A DNA stretch of 20,024 bases from Pyropia haitanensis (lineage: Eukaryota > Rhodophyta > Bangiophyceae > Bangiales > Bangiaceae). Below, piece by piece: positions 1 to 8,648 of the stretch. The stretch covers positions 1 through 20,024 of the forward strand of contig SDUX01000047.1 of the NCBI GenBank assembly GCA_008729055.1, given 5' to 3'. Below the pieces are notes generated by a model, which was not told the origin of the DNA, ran no database searches, and saw only the letters and a program-made list of their open reading frames with translations. Positions within the stretch are counted from its first letter, which is position 1, and the number at the start of each line of letters is the position of its first letter. The position numbers and the translations under genes are program-made.

Positions 1-125
1 TCGCGGCAGACGCTTGAGCAAAACGACAGCAGGTTGCGGAACCGAGATGGAAGACCACCGCATGGACGGAAAGTCGGTGCCCGTCGATGACAGGGAGCCA
101 CATAATGACGCGACGCCCATCCAGG

Positions 126-188
126 CTGAAAAAGACACGCGTCAAACAATGATCAGCATCCGCTGCGCAGTCCTCTCGTAACAGTCAC
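126..188 (-). other. Possible 63-nt intron
   Basis: On the minus strand a GTGACT donor follows GAG, and the 3' end reads GTGTCTTTTTCAG, a clean pyrimidine tract plus CAG. Removing it joins two open frames in phase 0. The length is a multiple of three, but the unspliced frame meets a TGA inside it, so retention would truncate the product. Transcript evidence is needed. Confidence 0.3.
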
Positions 189-410
189 CTCAACGCGCGG
201 CAAAGACTTCCGCTGCGGCCGCCGCTCTGCCGCGCGCCGCCAAGACCGGCCTCTGCTCCCTGCGGGCGCTTGTCCAGCCGCATCGGGCGTTGCTGCTTGC
301 TGTTTTAACTGCTGAACTGCTGCTGCTCGCTTGCTGCTGCTGCTGCTGCTGCTCTCTGGCTGCGCAAGCCGCTGCAGTTGCTCATTGGTGCCAGAGGACT
401 CCCCGCACAT
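153..410 (-). CDS. Candidate Gln/Ser/Ala-rich protein, possibly spliced
   Basis: From an ATG at 410 an 85-residue frame runs to 153. It has a serine run encoded by AGC repeats, then a Gln/Ala stretch and a basic tail. No family is recognised. The frame may not end at its stop: GAG|GTGACT looks like a splice donor (GT at 188-187) and GTCTTTTTCAG is a good acceptor (AG at 127-126). That would give a 63-nt intron and a phase-0 join to an open frame that runs to the window edge and contains scattered Cys residues. It could be an independent small gene or a 3' exon of the helicase gene upstream of it on the same strand. The composition is low complexity and could be chance in GC-rich DNA, so confidence is low. 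Confidence 0.27.
   Translation of the reverse strand: MCGESSGTNEQLQRLAQPESSSSSSSKRAAAVQQLKQQAATPDAAGQAPAGSRGRSWRRAAERRPQRKSLPRVEVTVTRGLRSGC
308..354. repeat. CTG/GCT trinucleotide repeat
   Basis: An interrupted run of CTG triplets on the plus strand reads as AGC (serine) on the minus strand in the candidate gene that covers it. It is a microsatellite and likely variable in length. Confidence 0.8.
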
Positions 411-555
411 AAACAATTCACCACGACAAAAACGGCCACGCGGACGACGAGGTTGCGCTCGTTGACGCGGCAAGGCCGGGGCGGCGGCCGCGCGGGGTGT
501 AGCTGCCCGTACCTCCCCCCACCCCCGCTGCAAACCAATAGACAGTCTCCGTTAA

Positions 556-885
556 GCACTGAACATCGATGCACCAGCCATGTCGGATGCGATGCGAGTC
601 GATCCCCCAATGAAGACGCTCCTCGACGCTGGACGGTACCAGCGACGCGTACGACCGCCCGCACCTAGGAAATCACTCTCGCAGAAAGAAGACCGAACCC
701 CAGACACAGGGCTCACCAGCGGCGAATCAGACTGCCACCCACGGAGGCCGTCTTGATCCGACGTGAGGCTGCTCAATGAACGCGGGTGTGCGACGGAGCC
801 GGCGGTGAAGTTGTCGTTGCGCACCTCGGCCGGGCCCTTCGGACGTACCGGTTCGGTGGATTGGCTCGACAATGTAGCGAAGTCT
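556..885 (-). pseudogene. Frameshifted remnant of the helicase second RecA domain
   Basis: Downstream of motif III, helicase-like fragments are spread over other frames. RLRYIVEPIHRT lies at 885-850 in one frame, as expected between motifs III and IV. A second fragment at about 630-556 reads SSVEERLHWGIDSHRI followed by GWCIDVQC, resembling the stretch before motif V and motif V itself (G-x-G-I-D in the family). No single frame joins them, so at least two indels or deletions are implied. The homology of the second fragment is my reading of short motifs only. Confidence 0.4.
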
Positions 886-1660
886 GACGGCGACGGCGAC
901 TGCTCTCTGCGCGGATGACTGCGACCGGCCGGTTGGCATTGGTGCCGACCGCGGACAGCAGGGTCGTCACTAGACCCGCAGGCGCGGTGGCGGTGAGCAG
1001 CAGCAGCGGGCACGGCAGTTCCGACAGCAGGTTGCGCACGTGCGACAGGTGGGTTCGAAAGGTAGACCACAGCGGCACCAGGTGGACCTCATCGACAACC
1101 AGACGTGCCAGACGACCGTCCTGGTCGAGACGACGGATCAAATCGCGAAAGGTTGCCAAATGGTGTACGGCCGAGCAAATGTCCGACACGATGAGCGCTG
1201 CTGCACGCTCCCCCCCACCGCGGACCGCTCCCTGCGCCCAGACGCCGGTGGGGATGGCCATGCCACGGGCGGCTGACAGGATGGTGCCCGACACGGCTCG
1301 GGTGGGCGTCAAGACGATCGTTACGGGAGGGGCGAAATGGGATCCAACGGGGACGACCGTCGACGTTCCCATCGCCGATGCAAAAGCACACGACCGGGCA
1401 GCATCCACGCCGGCGCGACAGGGAGCGAGAAACGTCAGCGTCTTGCCCGCACCCGTCGGGAGGACGACCAGCTGCGTGACGGGCTCGCGCGCCACCATCA
1501 CCGTGTGTACAGCCGTCCGCTGGGCGTCGGACTTGTACATGCGCGTCCCATACAGGGAGCTGACGACCGCATCCACGGCACGGCGTGCGTCGCCGCTGTT
1601 GGGGCGGACGATGCGGCTCAGCGACTCGTTGACCGCCGCATTGCCGGCTACACTGCTCAT
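773..1660 (-). CDS. RecQ-like superfamily 2 DNA helicase, N-terminal RecA domain (truncated)
   Basis: The ATG at 1660 opens a 295-residue frame. Helicase motifs occur in the right order and spacing: a Q-motif-like segment with Gln47 (YKSDAQRTAV), Walker A GAGKT at 70-74 within VVLPTGAGKT, motif Ia IVLTPTRA near 115-121, Walker B DEVH at 190-193, and motif III TATAP at 223-227. The order and spacing are those of RecQ-like helicases, which unwind DNA using ATP. Residues after about 255 (past VIRAES) stop looking like helicase, and helicase-like sequence resumes in other frames, so the frame is broken near 882-901 and the second RecA domain is not intact. The ATG lies two bases after the stop of the recombinase-like gene, and the same frame is also open upstream to 1933 through a Gly-rich stretch. 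This fits either a separate cistron or the second half of one fused protein. A canonical RecQ would need several hundred more residues. Confidence 0.8.
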   Translation of the reverse strand: MSSVAGNAAVNESLSRIVRPNSGDARRAVDAVVSSLYGTRMYKSDAQRTAVHTVMVAREPVTQLVVLPTGAGKTLTFLAPCRAGVDAARSCAFASAMGTSTVVPVGSHFAPPVTIVLTPTRAVSGTILSAARGMAIPTGVWAQGAVRGGGERAAALIVSDICSAVHHLATFRDLIRRLDQDGRLARLVVDEVHLVPLWSTFRTHLSHVRNLLSELPCPLLLLTATAPAGLVTTLLSAVGTNANRPVAVIRAESSRRRRQTSLHCRANPPNRYVRRARPRCATTTSPPAPSHTRVH

Positions 1661-1817
1661 CCTCACGGGATTGCGAGCGTCGCTGGCAGTCGTCGCCCCG
1701 CCGCCGCCGCCGCCGCCGCCGCCGCCAGCTCCCGCGCCACAACCGCCACCGGTTGTTGTCCCTTGAGCAGCTGCTGTCGCTGGCGACGGCGATGCCACCG
1801 CCCGCCCCCCCCCCCAC
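1658..1817 (-). promoter_or_regulatory. Recombinase/helicase junction with G11 run and TGAGGATG
   Basis: On the coding strand the recombinase-like frame ends in TGA, then two bases, then the helicase ATG (TGAGGATG, A at -3). The helicase frame is also open for about 270 nt upstream, overlapping the recombinase tail, and is in the -1 frame relative to it. A run of 11 G (1807-1817) and (GGC)n repeats lie inside this overlap. Three readings are possible: stop-restart translation of two cistrons, -1 frameshifting on the G run to make a fusion, or one miscounted or mutated base in a gene that is truly fused, as fungal relatives are. Confidence 0.55.
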
Positions 1818-3422
1818 CCGCGCCGGCGGCCGGCGCGCCGCCGGCCGCAGCAGCATCTGCCGTCTGGATGCTCAGAGGATGTGTCAGACCGCCAGTACCG
1901 TGGGCAGACGATAACCCGAGGGCGGCGTGCCAACGGGTAGAAAAGATGCGAAAGAGGCTGTAGGTGGTGTTGTTGAGCGCGCCAAACGTGTGCGTCGGGT
2001 CGCCGGCATAGGCGGTGGTGGCGGTTGCGCTCGTGTGCCCCATCTGCGCGTCAAGGACACGGCCCCAGGCAACTAGGCCCTCGACAGGCGTGCGCACCGA
2101 CGCGCTTGCGGCGGCGACGCCCCCCCCCGGTGGGGCCGCGATGGCGGCCGGCGTGCCGAGGGCTGGGTCGAGAGGGTCAAAGTCGGCAATCAGCCGGCCG
2201 ACGCCGTTGATATACTGCCGAAGCACACGGACGGTAATGGGGAGGGTAGAGACGCGGAGAAGGAGGTCATCTGCGAGGGCGGCGGTCAAGGCTCGCGGCT
2301 GTAGCTGCTGCCCGCGCTCGTCGCGGAAAAGGAGCGCCCGGTCGATGGCGCCGCCATGACCGGCGCCAATGAGGGTGGAAGAGGGCGCCGCCGGGTCTAC
2401 AGCACGGCTTAGGTAGGCGTCGAGCGGCTCGACAAAGACGAGGTACTGGATGACGAGGGACGACGAGGGCGCGTCATGCCACCTCACAATAGGCCGTCCG
2501 GTACCTTGGCGCTCGACTTGACCCTTCCAGTAGGTGATGACGGTGTAGACCAGCCCGTTGTGGACAAAGACGGACCGATGGGCGCGGGCCGAGGAAGCGC
2601 AGAGGCGCACGCCAGCCGACTCTGTCATGCGGGCAGGGGCGCCGCCTACACAGTGGGTTATCGCCCAAATGAGCGCCCGGCCGCGGTTGGCGAGCTGACG
2701 CCAGGTGCGGAGCTTGGCAGCGTCGGTTACAACCGGCGGGGCGGTCAGGTCGAGCTCCTCCACACCCGGGTCTCGCTCTGACGGCTTGACTGCGACACGG
2801 ACGGGGCAGTCGGGCGAGTCGAGCACCCCAGACGCAATCATGTGGCTGCGCCAGCCGCTGACGAGACGGGCGTTGACGGGGAGCTCGAGGAAGGAGACGC
2901 CGGGCGACTGGACGTTTGGCGAGTCGATCAGCTGTACGGCTTGGGCGTAGAAGCCAGAGCCGGTGGGGTCGTAGCCAAAGGTGAGTTGCTGGAGCAGCCC
3001 GCCGAGCTTCCGCTGAGCCGCTCTCACCCGCGCACCGACGGTGGCGGTGCTCATGTGAAGGCCACGGTGGAGCAGCGTGCCACAAACCGCGCCAGGCGGA
3101 GCGCCGGCGGGCAGGTGAGAGGGGTCGTCACACGGGATAAACGCTGGCGCTACCGTCTCGGACCGACTGATCGCTTCGCATGACGCGGACAGCTGCACAA
3201 TGTAGGCCGCCGCAGTCGTAGACGTTGGGTTGGTCGCCATTGCGATGCGCTCAAACGACTCTTCAACCGACCCGGTGGGGACGTTCATGAAAAAGAGCGT
3301 GTTGACAATGTGGGTTGCAAACAGGAGGGATGTCGCCAGGTGACCACCGGCGGTCGCGCTCATGTGCGAGCAGTGGTCGGCGGCGCTCTGCGCATCACGC
3401 GCGTCGTTGTCATTGTCGTCGT

Positions 3423-3461
<39 letters not shown>

Positions 3462-5203
3462 CGACTGCCACCGCAGCGGAGGTGTCCAACCCACTCGTTT
3501 GCCCACCGGACGCGTACGCGACCGACACAAAAGGCATGGCAAGGGCCAGGTCGCACCGCGGCTTGTTTTCGCCACCTACGTGACTCAGCCGTGGGTCGTA
3601 CGTCTCGTGACAGAGTGCAGACAATAAGGAGCTGACGGCCGGAACGAGAAGACTATTGGCCAGCACCGTCGTGTCGTCCTGGCCAGGGAAGAGTTCCTCA
3701 CCGCCGGTCTGCTGCTGCGGCTCCCGCTGCGCCCGCTGCCGCCGCAACCGCAAACGCCGGAGGCCGCTGGCAGCGTGAGTGCGGTACGAGTCGCGCATGT
3801 TGAGCGCCGCCAGCTGGGTTTCGCGGTCAAAAGTGACCGACGCGTTGTCCGCTTCCAGGGCGGCGGCAGCGGGGCGGTCGGCGAGTGCCGCCAGCTCTTG
3901 CGTCACGTACAGTACAATGGCCACGTCTCGGGCGTAGCGGACAAGCGTCGGCTTGGTGACGTGGATGTTAAACCTCCGCAGCTGCAAGTCGCTCGTCTGC
4001 CCAATGCGCAGGCGGCTGAGAAGGGTGGTCTGGTCCGACTTGCGCAGGTAGCTCAACGCATCGTTGAACAGGGACAGGACAGCGTCTTGGATGCACGCAA
4101 AGTAAAACGCGCCAGACGGGGGCAGAGTCGCACCGCGGTTCTCCACGTCAGCGCTCGCCGTACGGCTGACTCGACGGAGGAATGGGCCAAAGTGCTGCGC
4201 AACGCCCGCCGCGGTCCAGTGCAGTCGAGACAGGTCCTCGTGGAAGCGGTACTGCTGGAGGAGTCCGCCACACTGGTTGTCAGCTGTTTCTCCAGACGTC
4301 GACAACGGGTACCCGTCGCCGTCACCGCCGGCGCCGGCGCCGCCGCCGGCGCCGCCCCCAGCGCTGCTACCACGGGCCGGATTGGCGGACGTGCGAGGAC
4401 CGCGCAAAAAGACGTCGAGCGGCAGAATCGAAGACGAGACCCGCTTGGGCATCGCCGCCTGCGACGTTGCAGCGGCGGCGCCAGTGCCGCCGCCGCCGCC
4501 GCCGCCGCCGCCCTCCTGTGCGACACCAGCGGCAGCGGCGGCAGCGGCGGCGGTGGCGGCAGTGGTAAAGGTCGAAATGACCACTGGAAAGAGGGAAACC
4601 TTGTTGCCACGCTGCAGGGACTGCACGTGCGCAATGTGGTAGGAGCGAAGACCACAAGCGGTGGCGCCTTCCGCGTCGGTGCGCACCTGGTGCAAGCGGG
4701 TGAGTAGCCTGGCCGTCGGCGCCACAGTGTGGCACTGGTAGCACACTGAAAAATCAGGGCGGATGGAAAGGTGGGGAATACGGGGTAGGTGCGTCGCGGT
4801 CACCGACGCAGGCCATGCATGTAGCTGGTAGCGTTCGCGAAGCGCCACTTGCGCAGGCTGCGGCGGGGAAGAAAGAAGCTCGCGAGCGCTCTCGACGGTC
4901 GCCGACGGCAACGGAGCCTGGCTGGACGACGACGGCGGCGACCGCACATCGGTGCCCCCCTGCCCAGTTGTTGCCGTCTCCTTGTCAGCCACCAGCTTGC
5001 GCAGAGCCGACTTGTGCGACTGCGTTGACAGATGATGCTTGAGCTGCGCCGCGTCCATGATGGTCGTGTCGCACGGCACGCATAGCACCCACGCGGTGGT
5101 CGTCCACAGCGCGAGGCCAGTGGGGGTCCCCGCGGCAGAACCGGGGCTGTCGGCCAACGTCGGCGGCCGCGCCTCTGCCGCCGGTGCCGACAGCGGCGGC
5201 GGA

Positions 5204-5244
<41 letters not shown>

Positions 5245-5463
5245 ACTAGCCGACGCAGCACCAGCAGAGGGACGACTGGCACCGCCACCAACCATCGGCG
5301 TGATCTCGTCCGACGAATCCGCCTCGGTGGTCGCCGGCACGACCGCCGCAGCCGACGGCGGCGCAGGCGGCGGCGCTGCAGGTGCCATGGGCGGAACGGC
5401 CGGTGGAGCGAGCGCAGACGTCCATGTTGTGTCGATCGCGGGAGAGGCGGAGCGGGAATCCAT
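1663..5463 (-). CDS. Zinc-finger / tyrosine-recombinase-like protein (DUF3505-type)
   Basis: The first ATG in the frame is at 5463, in good context (GGAGGAATGG), and gives 1266 residues. An acidic, Pro/Ala-rich head with a Pro run at about 75-90 leads to a zinc finger C128-x2-C131-x12-H144-x5-H150. A second C241-x2-C244-x13-H258 motif sits in a context like fungal orsellinic-acid-cluster (DUF3505) proteins. A long middle region follows, with Gly and Asp runs that are low-complexity expansions. The C-terminal third looks like a tyrosine recombinase: GAPARMTE supplies the box I Arg945, YWKGQ a possible Lys980, VLRQYINGVGR the middle Arg1082, and MGHTSATATTAYA the GH...Y box with His1143 and candidate nucleophile Tyr1152. 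The motif IFSTRWHAALG after it also resembles the fungal family. Inferred role: DNA strand cleavage and joining during mobility, in the nucleus, together with the helicase that follows. Box II is poorly conserved, so activity is uncertain. Confidence 0.72.
3402..3461. repeat. GTC/GCC microsatellite inside the recombinase-like gene
   Basis: GTC triplets pass into GCC triplets on the plus strand. In the coding frame on the minus strand they encode a Gly run followed by an Asp/Asn run at about residues 667-686. This is a low-complexity expansion without homology signal. Confidence 0.8.
5190..5241. repeat. GGC microsatellite encoding polyproline
   Basis: An uninterrupted GGC-type run on the plus strand reads as CCG/CCGCC proline codons in the minus-strand frame, near the N-terminus of the recombinase-like protein. 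Similar shorter runs occur at about 1697-1722 and 4486-4512. Confidence 0.8.
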
Positions 5464-5664
5464 TCCTCCGCGGCGACGGGGAGAAGCAATGCCGCCGCAG
5501 ATGGGTTCAGGGACGAGGTGGGACAGCGGGGAAAGGGTCAGCGGGGTCCGCAAAGGAGGGGAAAGGCTCGCAGATCGGGGATCAAGACGGGGGGCGCGAC
5601 GACGGTGAGGACGTGACGGGGAGCGCGATCATGGCGGGATGGTCACGGCTGAACGGGTGGACCG

Positions 5665-5671
5665 TTTTATA
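5665..5671 (-). promoter_or_regulatory. TATA box of the recombinase/helicase unit
   Basis: The minus strand reads CTGTATAAAACGG. The TATAAAA lies about 200 bp upstream of the ATG at 5463, predicting transcription start near 5640 and a 5' leader of about 175 nt. It is the only clear TATA-like sequence between the gene and the 49-bp repeats further upstream. Confidence 0.5.
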
Positions 5672-5706
5672 CAGGCGTGAGCAGGTGCTGACAGCGCGGG
5701 AGAATT

Positions 5707-5795
5707 CAAACGGTTTGAAACAAACGTGGTCCTTGTGGCGCCAACGCACGCGCGCCAAACGGTTTGAAACCGTCGTGGTAGTTTTGGCGCCAACG
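5707..5795. repeat. Two 49-bp promoter repeats with E2F-like cores
   Basis: Copies start at 5707 and 5756. Each contains CAAACGGTTTGAAAC, then CGTGGT, then TGGCGCCAACG, at matched spacing. AAACGGTTT and TTGGCGCCAA are palindromic. The second copy reads TTTTGGCGCCAA, a perfect match to the E2F/DP consensus TTTSSCGC. They lie just upstream of the minus-strand TATA box, so a role as activator sites of the recombinase/helicase unit is likely but inferred. Confidence 0.55.
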
Positions 5796-6001
5796 GGCAG
5801 GCTGCGAAAGAGAGAAAAGAATACAGCAGGCGCGCATTGCTGAGCCTGCGGGGCGGCGGCGCAATGCCGGCGCCAGGCCAGCGGGAGGCCCAGCGAGGGC
5901 GGCGTCGAAAGAAAATGATTGGGGCATCGACCTGGTGGACTGCCGCAAAGGGGCGGTCACCGGGCGGATCGAACCGTGTGACGGCAAAGTCCGCGGTTCC
6001 C

Positions 6002-6057
6002 CAGATCCGTAGTACTACGGAACTGGGCGTCCCCAGTTCCGTAGTACTACGGATCTG
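6002..6057. repeat. Perfect 26-bp inverted repeat with nested palindromes
   Basis: Arms 6002-6027 and 6032-6057 are exact reverse complements around the 4-nt loop CGTC. Each arm itself contains the 16-bp perfect palindrome TCCGTAGTACTACGGA (6006-6021 and 6038-6053). The two palindromes are separated by 16 bp. The structure could form a long hairpin or a pair of small cruciforms. It lies about 540 bp upstream of the start of the recombinase-like gene and could be a binding or crossover site, an element end, or a miniature element. Confidence 0.9.
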
Positions 6058-6883
6058 AGAACGGTTCAGACATGCCGGAACGTCAAGGTCAATCTCGTCA
6101 TGCCTGACTAGTACTCGACCCGCCTTTGGATTTATTTGGGTGTCGGATCGTCTAAGATTTACAATACCGTCGTAATTTGGCTTTAGGCGAGACTGTGTAC
6201 TGACTGAGCCGAGCTTCCAAATGAAATTATAGTACTTGTCGACCCTTTGTGTACTTTTTTGTCAACAATCGCCTATGTCAGCGTACTTGAACATTGCAAG
6301 GGGGTGGTGTACGCCGCCTGACGGACGATCACCGGGTCATTTCAGCCCCAGAGAGAGCACGGAGCGGCCGCGGACGTGGAGCAAGTGCGTAATTGACGTG
6401 CGTGTCGAACAACAAATTAAGTGACACAATATCCATTTACGTGCAAGGGTGTGTACCAGAAAGTGATTGCACGTCAAATGCGCAACCGGGACGCACCAGC
6501 GGGCTGCCGATCGCGCTGAGATCCAGGCAGGGATGCGGACGAGCACCAGTGGATCAGGCCACGCGGGAGCGCGCGTCCATCTCGAATGACGCGTGGCGCC
6601 TGGTCGGCCGCCACCAGTTGGCACGCTGCGTTTGGGCGGGCTGCGCACCACGCGTTTGTATCGTACAGCACAAGGGTGGATGGCCCGCCGCGGGTCGAAC
6701 AGCACAGTCGCACGTGTGAAAGAAAGGGGCTGGCTGAGGGGGGACGTCTACACCCACGACATGGCGAGCCGCCGGCTGCGCACTCGTCTCGGGGCCGACG
6801 ATAGACGCCCAAAAGTGGTAGGGCGCACGCTGGGGGAGTGAGTGCCAAATGAGATGCGGGCAAGGCAGGTGAATGCTGAGGGC
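6058..6883. other. Gene-free spacer
   Basis: No supported coding region is present. This stretch is noticeably less GC-rich than its neighbours up to about 6480. It holds a loose direct repeat, TAGTACTCGACCC near 6109 and TAGTACTTGTCGACCC near 6230. Open frames beyond 6480 exist in several registers but none shows a motif or a consistent composition. Confidence 0.6.
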
Positions 6884-6903
6884 GGGGGGGGGGGGGGGGG
6901 GGG
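6884..6903. repeat. G20 homopolymer
   Basis: Twenty consecutive G on the plus strand. Its length is likely unreliable in any assembly, and it can form G-quadruplexes. Confidence 0.9.
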
Positions 6904-7110
6904 CGATCGCACGCGGTTGCCCTTGGGAGGTGGGGCGACAGGGTCGAGGGGGATAGACACGGAGAAGCGTGCCTGCCCCCGGGGTGAGTTCATCCGACAC
7001 GCGGTTTATTCTGGGACAATATTTTAGGGGAGGGGGAGCCAGCCAGACGTGGAGGGGGGGCAACGCACGGGATTGGCGCCCGACAGACTCGGAAGGGAGG
7101 ATCCAACCGA

Positions 7111-7231
7111 GGAGGACGTACCCGCGAAATTGACGTCCAGAGAGGGGTACGTCCTCCCAGAAGAGAACTTACAGCGGGGGGGCTCGGAGGACGTACCCGC
7201 GAAATTGACGTCCAGAGAGGGGTACGTCCTC
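7111..7231. repeat. Two identical 46-bp hairpin repeats with ACGT cores
   Basis: Bases 7111-7156 and 7186-7231 are identical over 46 bp and lie 75 bp apart. In the first copy GGAGGACGTACCC (7111-7123) is the exact reverse complement of 7145-7157; the second copy has the same arms except for the last base. The centre reads CGCGAAATTGACGTCCAG. Each unit carries three ACGT-containing sites (GACGTAC, TGACGTCC, TACGTCC). The 25-codon period keeps a plus-strand frame open, but I see no protein family in it. Degenerate relatives occur near 7264, 7421 and in 8649-8863. Confidence 0.85.
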
Positions 7232-7309
7232 GAGGGGGGGGGAAACAGTGGGATTCGGAAGGAAGGACGTGCGCCAGATTTGGATCGTCCGAGAGGGAAG
7301 GTGTTCTTA

Positions 7310-8640
7310 GGCGCCATTCGGGGGAAGGGGGGGAGGGGGAGCCACAGGCATCGGACGCGGGACGTGGTCAATGAGCCTCAAAAAAAATCGCAACGGGAGG
7401 GGGGGTGGGGGGGGGCTCACCCGCGGTATTGACGTCCTGAGGAAGGTTCTTTCCCCCGCGCATCTAACCCGGTTGATGGGAGGGGAAGGAGACAGAGGGG
7501 GGAGGGGTGGGAAACGCGACACTGCGAAACGAGGGAGGAATGGTTTCGCCATGGGGGCATGCGCCAGGCGCGGGAGGCAGGGGAATATAGGAAAAAGGGA
7601 GGGAGCGCGGGAAAACTGGGAGGCACGATAACGCAGGGGGCAGCGGGGGGAGGAAACAGGGGAAACGGGAGGGGGGGCGGGGGAGGGCAGGAAGACTGGA
7701 AAGAACTCAAAGACAGGGGGCGGGGAGGAGGGGCACGGACAGGAGAGGACGGGGGGCGGGAGATAGGACTGGGAAAGCGGACGGGGGGGGCGAGAACACC
7801 GGGACGCACACTGATAATGCAGGGGGCGGGGAAAACACTACAAGGAAGGGGAGGGGAGGCGGGGGGCGGGGTAGGGCGGTAAGACTGGAGGGGAGGCGAG
7901 GAAGAGCGGGAAGACTGGGAGGCATAAATGGGAGGGGAAGGAGGGGCATAGGAAAGATGGGGGGGGGGCGGGGGGGAGGACTCGCACAGCGGGCACGGAG
8001 GGGGGAAGCCCGGAAGGCACAATAAAGCACGGGGCGAGGGGAAGGGGCACAGGGAAGAGAGGGGGGGGGCGGGGAAGGCGAGGGTGCACACAGAGTTGAG
8101 AGCGAGGCACTGGCGGGAGAGGACGGAGAAGGGCGGGAAGACTGGGAGGCACAAATGGAGGGGGAAGGATGGGCACAGCAATAGACTGGGAGGGGGGCGG
8201 GGAGGACGGGGAGGTCGGGGATGCACATCGAATTGGGGGACGACGCACTCTGGAATATGACACGCCTGGTAGGGAAGGGCGGGGAGGGCGAGAGACTGAG
8301 AGGAAAGGGAGGGGAACGAGGGGCACAGGAAAGGTAAAAGGGGAGACGGGGGGGAGGAGGGGCAAGAGGGGAGGGGACGCGGGATAGGTGCGAAGCACAA
8401 TAATGGAGGGGGCGAGGGATGGGGCACAGAAAAGAAAGAGGGGGGGCGGGGAGAGCGGGAGTGCACACCGGGTTGAGGGGCGAGGGACTGGCGGGAGGGG
8501 AAGGGGAAGGGCGGGAAGACAGGGAGGCACAAATGGAGGGGGAAGGAGGGGCACAGCAAAAGACTGGCGGGGGGGCGGGGAGGGCGGGGGGGTCGGGGGT
8601 GCACATCAAATCGGGAGGCGACGCTTTATCGAAAATGACA
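7310..8640. repeat. Polypurine block with imperfect ~378-bp repeats
   Basis: The plus strand is almost entirely G and A for over 1 kb. Open frames on the minus strand are long only because a C/T strand rarely makes stop codons; their Pro/Ser/Leu-rich products show no family. A segment starting GGGCGGGAAG, through GGCACAAATGGAGGGGGAAGG to a GTGCACATC motif and an ATGACACGC motif, occurs at about 8131-8265 and again at about 8509-8645, 378 bp apart. A preceding GTGCACAC..GTTGAG motif repeats at about 8084 and 8461. A third, partial copy starts near 7904. I read this as an expanded satellite-like block, not genes. Confidence 0.75.
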
Positions 8641-8648
8641 CGCACCTG

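Noticed and set aside
915..1766. Plus-strand 283-residue frame opposite the helicase
   Set aside because: It is the antisense shadow of the helicase frame, which has ordered catalytic motifs; the plus frame has none.
7111..7231. CRISPR array
   Set aside because: Only two exact units with self-complementary arms and one 29-bp gap, in eukaryotic DNA, with no cas genes.
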